Of a DNA stretch of 18,609 nt, positions 6,317 to 12,290 are shown piece after piece. Positions within the stretch are counted from its first letter, which is position 1. The number at the start of each line of letters is the position of its first letter. Origin of the DNA: Candidatus Zixiibacteriota bacterium. Its GTDB lineage: Bacteria; RBG-13-66-14; B26-G2; WVWN01. The position numbers and the translations under genes are program-made. Below the pieces are notes generated by a model. That model did no database searches. It was not told the DNA's origin and saw only the letters and a program-made list of their open reading frames with translations. Location of the stretch: assembly GCA_030613505.1 (NCBI GenBank), contig JAUWLW010000050.1:1-18609 (forward strand), given 5' to 3'.

Positions 6317-6940
6317 TTAACGGTACATCGCCAGGATTCGCCCCAGCGACGACGGTGTCAAGCCGTTAGGCTTACCGTTAAGCTCGCTCGTACGGTCCCA
6401 CCAATTGGTAATCCGCCAGTGCTTTTTGCCTTCTTTTGTCGGATACGACTCGAACTCGAAATTGCAATAACCGTCGGCGACGTAGCCGTTGAGCTCGTCG
6501 ACCATTACGAGCAGCGCCAGGTCGATATTGTCCGCCCGGTACGTGTTTTCTTCCGGCTCCGCCTCGCCTACGCCGTTCGTGGATATCGATAGGTCGATCG
6601 TATAAGCCTTGTTGAACATATTGTGCGCGGCGTTCCAGAACCATTCATCAGGCCAGGATCCCGAGATTACGTAGTTATTCGGCGGCGTCTGCCCGACGTC
6701 GCGCGGGTCGAAGTAGAAGACGAAGTTGGTGCTTATTGATTTTATTAATAGGTCTATGTCGCGGTAATTGAAAGACGCTTCGACGGTTCTTAAGACGTTC
6801 GCGGGTGACGTTAAATCGGGCCAACGGGGCGGCGGCGGCGGGGGCGGCGGGTCGTACATTTCGTCGCAAGCCGTCGCGGCGATGAGCAATGCCGCAACGA
6901 TCGCCGGTATTAGTTTCCGTATGTCTTGACTCCCCAACAC
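6317..6940 (-). CDS. Tandem-array lipoprotein L1, first array gene, Pro-rich linker
   Basis: This 207-residue lipoprotein is given from GTG 6940. The signal sequence would then be MLGSQDIRKLIP through a hydrophobic core to Cys25 (ATAC), with Asp at +2 and an eight-proline run (DPPPPPPPP) as linker. An AGGT lies upstream of the GTG. However, GGGGAGTCAAGAC sits inside this leader exactly where other copies have GGGAGGTAACGAC, followed by ATA CGG AAA where they have GTG/ATG AAG AAG, so the true start is uncertain. The domain is complete: FVFYFDPRDVG, DGYCNFEFESYPTKEGKKHWRITNWWD, SLGRILAMYR. The gene lies 23 nt downstream of the barrel gene, so it is probably cotranscribed with it. Confidence 0.85.
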   Translation of the reverse strand: MLGSQDIRKLIPAIVAALLIAATACDEMYDPPPPPPPPRWPDLTSPANVLRTVEASFNYRDIDLLIKSISTNFVFYFDPRDVGQTPPNNYVISGSWPDEWFWNAAHNMFNKAYTIDLSISTNGVGEAEPEENTYRADNIDLALLVMVDELNGYVADGYCNFEFESYPTKEGKKHWRITNWWDRTSELNGKPNGLTPSSLGRILAMYR

Positions 6941-6963
6941 TAACTTTTACCTGTGTTGTCGTT

Positions 6964-7746
6964 TTAAAAAATGAAGATCGGATTCACGGCGGCGAAAAAG
7001 CGATTGTCGTCGTCGTGCGGGTACCGGTCGCGGGACTCGCCGAGTTTAGTTATCCCCGCCACTGATAGAAGAAGGCCGAAGCGGCCTGCCAAGGGTAAAG
7101 CAAACTCGGCAATGTAGTGGAGCTCGACGATGCGGTCCTTATAACCTATAGGGTTCACCGCGGTCCCGACGTACGTTTGGCGCACGAAAGACTCGCCGTT
7201 CCGCCGGGCGATTTTTAACCCCGGGCCCACGGCGAGGTCCGCCTGCAACCAGTCCCAGGGGTTAAGTCTCGGCCCCAACGTCGCCGCCAGCGAGTAAAGG
7301 TCGCACGTGTACCGCGTCGTAGCGGTGCGGTGGGGCGTCGCGCCGGGGGCGGGGCCCATATCGTAGTTAATTTTGGCCCGGCCGTATTCTGCCCTCAAGG
7401 CCGCGTTCAAGGGCGGCGCGCTGTGGATATATTTAAAATTCGCCGTCGCGCGCCAACCCGTTTCTTTAAGGTCCTCGACCGAGAACTCGTCGTGCCGCCC
7501 TTCGGCGACCGAAAAATAACCGGCCCCGGCTGAGACTTCGAACGGAGCGAACTCCGCCCCGCCGCTAAGGCCGTACGTGAAATCGCGGCTGACTTCCCAC
7601 ACCTTGTGGCCGGGCCAGGCTACCTGCGCAAGCGCTCGGTCCTCCACCGGCGTGCCGTAACCCACCGCCGGCCCAACGGCGACATCGACCGCGCCCGCCG
7701 CGCAGGCCGAGAACGCCAATAACCCTATTATTCCCCTCGTCACCAT
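6964..7746 (-). CDS. Predicted outer-membrane beta-barrel protein
   Basis: This 260-residue protein starts at ATG 7746 with GGAGG five bases upstream. A short signal peptide (MVTRGIIGLLAFSACAAGA) has a likely signal-peptidase I site near residue 19. The mature part alternates polar and hydrophobic residues in segments rich in Gly, Tyr and Phe (for example FEVSAGAGYFSVAEG, WRATANFKYIHS, RIVELHYIAEFALPL) and ends in Phe (NPIFIF), the usual sign of a barrel strand inserted by the BAM machinery. The size would suit roughly 8-12 strands. I recognise no specific family. It lies between the PPC-domain gene and the lipoprotein array, with short gaps, and may be the membrane partner of those lipoproteins (inference). 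Confidence 0.75.
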   Translation of the reverse strand: MVTRGIIGLLAFSACAAGAVDVAVGPAVGYGTPVEDRALAQVAWPGHKVWEVSRDFTYGLSGGAEFAPFEVSAGAGYFSVAEGRHDEFSVEDLKETGWRATANFKYIHSAPPLNAALRAEYGRAKINYDMGPAPGATPHRTATTRYTCDLYSLAATLGPRLNPWDWLQADLAVGPGLKIARRNGESFVRQTYVGTAVNPIGYKDRIVELHYIAEFALPLAGRFGLLLSVAGITKLGESRDRYPHDDDNRFFAAVNPIFIF

Positions 7747-7773
7747 ACAGCCTCCTACCTTCCGTAAGAAAAT

Positions 7774-8217
7774 CTATTCCGTCCCGATATTCTCCGCGGC
7801 CCAGAGCGCCAGGCCGCCGCAATCCGCTTGCGGGCAGCGCTCGAGCCGGGCCCCCTCGAATTCCCACAGGATTACCTCGGCGACGAATATCTCGCACCCG
7901 GGCATCAGGTGGCCGCCGAAGCCGCGCCCCTCCCGGTCCGAGAGCGACAGGTGCGCGTGGACGAACGGCTCGCCCTCCTTGAGCGAGACGTTGCCGGTGA
8001 GCGCGCAGATCTCCATCTCCTCGTCGAACTCGTTAACTTTATATTCGCGCTTCTCGAGGTCGAAGATGCCGACCGCGGCCTTCCGGAGCGCCCCTATCCC
8101 CGACAGCGCGCCCAGTTCGATACCTTCAACCTTGACCAGTTTATTCAATTCCTCGAGCAGGTCCGCCCCCGGCACCAGCCGCCGCACGACGACCCGCTTG
8201 ACGTTTATGGCGTTCAT
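7774..8217 (-). CDS. PPC/DUF296 domain protein
   Basis: This 147-residue protein consists of one PPC (DUF296) domain, the family found alone in bacteria and archaea and fused to AT-hooks in plants. Diagnostic segments are GALSGIGALRKAAVGIFD (about 36-53), GNVSLKEGEPFVHAHLSL (75-92) and GRGFGGHLMPGC (97-108). His87, His89 and His103 match the trio thought to bind metal in prokaryotic members. It has no signal peptide, so it should be cytoplasmic. The start at ATG 8217 has AGGAG upstream. It is the first gene after the divergent promoter and thus probably leads the barrel-lipoprotein operon. Bacterial members have no settled function. A regulatory role is possible but unsupported here. Confidence 0.88.
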   Translation of the reverse strand: MNAINVKRVVVRRLVPGADLLEELNKLVKVEGIELGALSGIGALRKAAVGIFDLEKREYKVNEFDEEMEICALTGNVSLKEGEPFVHAHLSLSDREGRGFGGHLMPGCEIFVAEVILWEFEGARLERCPQADCGGLALWAAENIGTE

Positions 8218-8231
8218 GCCGTCTCCTTTTC

Positions 8232-8266
8232 GCGCCGTTAATATATCATACTAATTATATCGGCGC
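8232..8266. repeat. Inverted repeat around the divergent promoter
   Basis: GCGCCG at 8232-8237 and CGGCGC at 8261-8266 are perfect inverted 6-mers separated by 23 AT-rich bases that contain the minus-strand TATAAT. The geometry could be an operator for a dimeric regulator or a chance pairing in GC-rich DNA. Confidence 0.35.
8254..8259 (-). promoter_or_regulatory. -10 promoter element for the PPC-barrel-lipoprotein operon
   Basis: On the minus strand TATAAT lies about 36 bases upstream of the ATG at 8217, within an AT-rich island in an otherwise GC-rich region. No convincing -35 hexamer is visible at the expected distance. The predicted leader is about 30 nt and contains the AGGAG site. Confidence 0.5.
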
Positions 8267-8316
8267 AAAGAAAAGGCGTTGGCCCGTTTTCCCTTTTTGG
8301 CCTATATATTTTGTAT

Positions 8317-8322
8317 TATAAT
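8317..8322 (+). promoter_or_regulatory. -10 promoter element for the glycan operon
   Basis: TATAAT on the plus strand lies 26 bases before the ATG at 8349. A -35 element is not obvious (TTGGCC at 8297-8302 is only 14 bases away). The resulting leader would be about 20 nt and shows no Shine-Dalgarno sequence. Confidence 0.5.
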
Positions 8323-8348
8323 CGCTCGAGCCGTTACTTATCGTAAAC

Positions 8349-9338
8349 ATGCCCAAAGACTTCGACGTAGAGGAAGTGCCGCCGGACGGCCTCGCGCGGT
8401 TCGACGATTTTCTGGCCGCGTCGCCGCAGGGTACGCTCTTCGCCGGCGCGGCGTGGCTTTCGCTTTTGGCGGGGCAGCTGCCCGGCCGCGTCGTCGCGCT
8501 GGCCTTCGCCGCCGGCGGCGAGACGCGCGCGCTCGTGCCGGTATGGGAGCGCCGCGAGCCATTTTTGGGCGCGACGGCCGAGATTCCGCCGCTCACGCCG
8601 TACTGGGGGCCGTGCTTGCCGCCCGCCGGCGACCTTCGCGCCGAGCGCGTGAAGGCGCGCGACCACGACGTCCTGGCCGCCGTCGCGGCCGAAATTAAGC
8701 GCCGCTGGCGCTACGCCCGCCTTGCTTGCCACCCAACGCTGGCCGACGTGCGGCCGCTCACGTGGGCCGGCTTCCGCGGCGACGCCCGCTACACGTCTAT
8801 ATTACCGCCTGTGCCGGAGGACGAGTTCCTGGCGTCGCTCTCGTCGTCGCTGCGGAACAAATTGAAGCAGGGCGAGGGGCTGGCCGTCGAGGAGAGCGGG
8901 GACGCGGAGCCCTTCGTCGCGATGTACGCCGAGACCTTCGGCCGCCGCGGGATGGCGCCGCCGGTAGCCCCGTCTTTCTTGCGCGCGTTGGCGGCCGAAT
9001 TCTGCGGCTCGGCCGGGGCCATTTTTTATTTGAAGAAAGAAAACGGCGAGGCCGTGGCCGGCCGCCTGGTCCTGTGGGGCCGGCTGGCCGCGTACGATCT
9101 GCTGGCCGCATCATTTGAAGAGGGGCGCGGCCCGCTGGGCGCGTACTTGCTGTGGCGCGAGGTCCGGGCGGTATGGGATAGAGATTTGCCGCTCGATATG
9201 GTGGGCGTCAACGTCGAGGCCATCGCGCGCTTCAAGGAGTCGTTCGGCGGCCTGCTCACGCCGTATTACCAGCTCGCGGCGTACCGCTCGCCGTTGGTTC
9301 GGTTGCTGGCCGCCGCCCGCCGGAGGTTTCGGCGGTGA
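8349..9338 (+). CDS. FemAB/GNAT-like acyl- or aminoacyl-transferase of a glycan cluster
   Basis: This 329-residue cytoplasmic protein has the double-GNAT layout of the Acetyltransf_6/FemAB group. A first half contains ...ASPQGTLFAGAAWLSLL (about 24-40) and PPLTPYWGPCLP (80-91). SSSLRNKLKQG (165-175) matches the usual R-N-K/R segment between the halves. The second GNAT domain ends in the typical MVGVNVEAIARFKESFGG (284-301). Relatives in exopolysaccharide clusters transfer acyl or aminoacyl groups to sugars or lipid-linked intermediates. The start at ATG 8349 follows a TATAAT box but has no clear ribosome site. It overlaps the next gene by 4 bases (GTGA). Substrate unknown. Confidence 0.78.
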   Translation: MPKDFDVEEVPPDGLARFDDFLAASPQGTLFAGAAWLSLLAGQLPGRVVALAFAAGGETRALVPVWERREPFLGATAEIPPLTPYWGPCLPPAGDLRAERVKARDHDVLAAVAAEIKRRWRYARLACHPTLADVRPLTWAGFRGDARYTSILPPVPEDEFLASLSSSLRNKLKQGEGLAVEESGDAEPFVAMYAETFGRRGMAPPVAPSFLRALAAEFCGSAGAIFYLKKENGEAVAGRLVLWGRLAAYDLLAASFEEGRGPLGAYLLWREVRAVWDRDLPLDMVGVNVEAIARFKESFGGLLTPYYQLAAYRSPLVRLLAAARRRFRR

Positions 9339-10939
9339 TAGGCATCCACGTCGGCGAGTGCGGGTTGGGCGCGGCGCGGGCGCGCCACGTGCTGGCGGAG
9401 CTCGCGGTTATGGCGGGCTTGCCGCGCGCCGAAGGCCCGCCGGCGGTGACGCTGGCGCACGGCCGCGGCGGGTTCCCTCCCGGGCCCAAGGTCGTGATAC
9501 CGTGCGAGGCGGAGCACGTCGCGCGCGAGACGCCGCCCGACGCGTGGCGCGACGGCGACGTGGAGGTGCCGATATTGTACCGGGCGCCGGCGCCGAAGGG
9601 GGAGGTCGTTGCCCGGGCCGCGGGCGGCGAACCGCTGGTAGTGCGGAAGGGGGAGGAGGTCCACGTAGCGTTCGACGTCGTGGCCGCGGCGGACTACTAC
9701 CTCGACGGCCGCGGCGAGGTCGGTTGGCCGCGGGACCGGTGCGGCCGGCCGGACCTGCGCGGCGCGCCCCCCTGGCGCCGCGAGTCGGTGGGCGTGGCGG
9801 TCGTCAACCGCTACGCGCGCTTGCTCGCCCGGGCGGCCGAGGCCGCCTGCGAGGCGGCGGGAACGCCGTTGCTCCGCTTCCGATATTGGCCCGACGGCGC
9901 GCCGTTCGCCGCGGCGCTGAGTCACGACGTCGACCGGCTGCGGGCGCCGACGCGGCGGGAAGTGCTGAGGTCGTGGCTGCGCCCCGGTATGGGGGGCGCC
10001 CGGGCCCGCCATAAGCTGCGGGATTTCGTTCGCGGGTCCGTTGCGCTCGAGCCGCTGCCGGCCATCTGGGAGGCGGAAGAGCCGGCGGGAGGCGCGTCGA
10101 CGTTCTTCGTCGGGGCCGTACGGCGCGGCCCGATGGATTTCGCGTACGACCTCGGCGAAGCCGCCGAACTTATAGGCGAGATTAAAGGGACCGGCCGCGA
10201 GGTCGGCCTTCACGGCAGTTATTACGCCTGCGCCGAGGACGCGGCTATGGCCGGGGAGAGGAAGCTCCTCGCCGACGCGGTAGGGCGGGAGGTAGCCGGC
10301 GTACGCGGTCATTATTTAAAGCTGGGCCCCGAGCAGGGGTGGCGTGCCGTGGCGGCGGCCGGTTTCGAGTACGACGCCACGTTCGGATTCGCGAGCGAGG
10401 CGGGCTGGCGGGCCGGCGCCGCGTCGCCGTACCGGCCTTTCGACGGCGACGTAGCTAGGCCATACGACTTCGTCGAGATACCGCCCGCCGTGATGGACGG
10501 CGCGCTGTTTCAATACAAGCGGCTCGGCCCGCGGCAGGCGCTGGCGGCGGCGTTGGCGGTCGTCGACGAGGCCGCGGCGTGCGGCGGCCTGTGCTCCCTC
10601 ATCTGGCACTACCGCGCTTTCCCGGGCGGCACCTTCCCGGAATGGGGCGCCGTATTCCGGGACGTAGTTTCGCATATAGTAGAGGCCGGCGGCCGCGCCT
10701 TAACTCACCGCGAGATAGCGGCCCGTTACCGGCTAAACGCCGCCCTCAAGGTAAAGGCGCCCGCCGCGGACGGCTCGTGCGAGATCGTACTACCGGCCGA
10801 CGTCCCCGGCGACGTCGTCTTCGAAGTCCCGGAAGGTTGGAAGTTGGCGCGGGGCGACGTGCGCGCGCTATCGCCGCGAGCCTTCGCCGTCCCGGCCGGG
10901 GTGCGCGCCGCGGCGGTAGCTTTCACCCGTGAGAGGTAG
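9335..10939 (+). CDS. NodB-type polysaccharide deacetylase-like protein with N-terminal extension
   Basis: This 534-residue protein has a GTG start with GGAGG eight bases upstream, overlapping the previous stop. Residues 1-190 form an N-terminal domain typical of long deacetylase-like proteins in O-antigen clusters (I suspect DUF7033, unverified). The NodB-like part begins at SHDVDRL (196-202), where His-Asp-x-Asp corresponds to catalytic motif 1. It continues through EVGLHGSYY (289-297), VRGHYL (323-328) and IWHYRAF (423-429). The C-terminal ~80 residues form a small beta-rich tail. It has no signal peptide, so it probably acts in the cytoplasm on nucleotide- or lipid-linked sugars. Deacetylase activity is inferred; motif 2 is not the classical HxxxH. 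Confidence 0.75.
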   Translation: MIGIHVGECGLGAARARHVLAELAVMAGLPRAEGPPAVTLAHGRGGFPPGPKVVIPCEAEHVARETPPDAWRDGDVEVPILYRAPAPKGEVVARAAGGEPLVVRKGEEVHVAFDVVAAADYYLDGRGEVGWPRDRCGRPDLRGAPPWRRESVGVAVVNRYARLLARAAEAACEAAGTPLLRFRYWPDGAPFAAALSHDVDRLRAPTRREVLRSWLRPGMGGARARHKLRDFVRGSVALEPLPAIWEAEEPAGGASTFFVGAVRRGPMDFAYDLGEAAELIGEIKGTGREVGLHGSYYACAEDAAMAGERKLLADAVGREVAGVRGHYLKLGPEQGWRAVAAAGFEYDATFGFASEAGWRAGAASPYRPFDGDVARPYDFVEIPPAVMDGALFQYKRLGPRQALAAALAVVDEAAACGGLCSLIWHYRAFPGGTFPEWGAVFRDVVSHIVEAGGRALTHREIAARYRLNAALKVKAPAADGSCEIVLPADVPGDVVFEVPEGWKLARGDVRALSPRAFAVPAGVRAAAVAFTRER

Positions 10940-12290
10940 CGTCCTGTTCGTACCGAGACTCAAGCCGTTCGTCGATTACGCCGCGTTGGCCGAGCTTCTG
11001 GCCGCGGCCGGCGTTGACCTGGCGCGGGAGGCCGTGGCGTACGAGGAGGAATTGCGGTCGTACTTCGGCGCCGCGGCGGTTTACCCCCTCTCCTCCGGCC
11101 GGGGCGCCATAGCCCTGGGGTTGCGGGCGCTGGGCATAGGCCGGGGCGACGACGTCGCCATCCCGGCCTTCACCTGTCCCGCCGTGGCCGACGCCGTGCT
11201 CTCTCTGGGCGCTATCCCGCACCTTGTCGACATATCGCCGCGCCACTTCGGCCTGGAGCCCCGTAGTCTGCGACGGGTCCTCGCCCGCGGCCGGACCCGC
11301 GCCGCGGTGGTAGCACCGATCTTCGGCGCGGTCCCACCCCAGGACGAAGTACGGGAACTCCTCTCCGAACGCGGCGTCCCCTGGCTCGAGGATGTCGCGC
11401 AGGCCTTCGGCTCGAGTCGGGGCGGCCGCCCAGCCGGCTCGACGGCGCCGCTGGCCGTACTCTCCACCAACTTCGACAAACCCTACACCACCGGCCGCGG
11501 CGGCGTTCTGGTGGTCAACGACGCCGCGCTGGCGCCCGAGGTGGAGAAGTTGGTGGATTCGCTGCCGGCCCAGACGAGGGCGGAGGCCGAGACGATATTG
11601 AAAGGGCTCGTTGTCTCGGATTACCTCTTCGACGCCGAAAGTTACGAGCCGTTCGTCTCGGTGGACCTGGGGTACCTGTACGCCGCCGCCGAGGGGGACG
11701 CGTACGACCTCGCCAACCTCGTCGCCAGGGGCGCAACCGTCGCGGCGCGCCACGCCGTCGCCGCCAAGGGTGGGTTAATGCCGACCCGCAAGCCGCCTTT
11801 GTCCTGGAGGTTGGTTCGGTGGTTCTTCCCCAGCTCCGCGGTCCCGTCGTTGGGGGCGGTGAAGCGGCTCGAGCTGTTGCTGACCGCGCTGGGCAAACGT
11901 CACCTGGCGGCGGCTCGGTCGGACGGCGAACGGCGGCGGAAGCTCGCCGCGCTGTTCGACGACGCCTTTGCCGGGAGCACGTCCTTCCGGAGCCCTAATT
12001 GGGGCGCCGCGGGCGACGAGCCGTGGCCCATACGCTACCCGTTGTTCGTGCGGGATTGGGCCCGCCGGCCGGAAGTCATTAAAAGGTTGGCGAACGCCGG
12101 ATACGAGGCCGGGCCGTTCATATATCCGCGGCCGCTCTCGGGAATGTTCCCGTACTATAAACTTTCGCGAACTACGGGCCGATATCTGCGCGGGGCCTGG
12201 CGCGCCGCGGCCGCGGTCGTGAACCTCCCGCTGCACGCCGGCGTAGACGAGGACGACGTGCGTAAGATGGCGGAGGCGGTGCGCGGATGA
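10929..12290 (+). CDS. DegT/DnrJ/EryC1-type PLP aminotransferase
   Basis: This 453-residue fold-type-I PLP enzyme likely aminates a keto-sugar nucleotide in surface-glycan synthesis. Visible signatures are YPLSSGRGAI (52-61, cofactor phosphate loop), DVAIPAFTCPA (75-85), the PLP-ring Asp in LEDVAQAFG (153-161, Asp155), and Lys184 in STNFDKPYTTGRGG, the Schiff-base lysine followed by the usual Gly-Gly. The C-terminus has IYPRPLSGM and VNLPLHAGVDEDDV, as in the family. A segment of roughly 80 residues (about 205-285) between the Lys motif and the dimer-helix region looks longer than in typical members (400 residues or fewer). GTG start; it overlaps the preceding gene by 11 bases and the next by 4. 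Confidence 0.85.
   Translation: MRGSVLFVPRLKPFVDYAALAELLAAAGVDLAREAVAYEEELRSYFGAAAVYPLSSGRGAIALGLRALGIGRGDDVAIPAFTCPAVADAVLSLGAIPHLVDISPRHFGLEPRSLRRVLARGRTRAAVVAPIFGAVPPQDEVRELLSERGVPWLEDVAQAFGSSRGGRPAGSTAPLAVLSTNFDKPYTTGRGGVLVVNDAALAPEVEKLVDSLPAQTRAEAETILKGLVVSDYLFDAESYEPFVSVDLGYLYAAAEGDAYDLANLVARGATVAARHAVAAKGGLMPTRKPPLSWRLVRWFFPSSAVPSLGAVKRLELLLTALGKRHLAAARSDGERRRKLAALFDDAFAGSTSFRSPNWGAAGDEPWPIRYPLFVRDWARRPEVIKRLANAGYEAGPFIYPRPLSGMFPYYKLSRTTGRYLRGAWRAAAAVVNLPLHAGVDEDDVRKMAEAVRG

Noticed and set aside
6964-7746. Barrel protein as a lipoprotein through Cys15 (AFSAC)
   Set aside because: Phe at -3 is a poor lipobox, and AAGA just after it gives a normal signal-peptidase I site. The C-terminal Phe supports an outer-membrane barrel.
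9266-10312. 348-codon minus-strand frame opposite the deacetylase-like gene
   Set aside because: It is Arg/Pro/His-rich with no domain, typical of an antisense frame in GC-rich coding DNA. The plus-strand gene has clear motifs and overlaps its neighbours.
10923-11753. 276-codon minus-strand frame opposite the aminotransferase
   Set aside because: It is low-complexity, with Gly/Arg/Val-rich composition and no ribosome site. The plus frame carries all the PLP-enzyme motifs.
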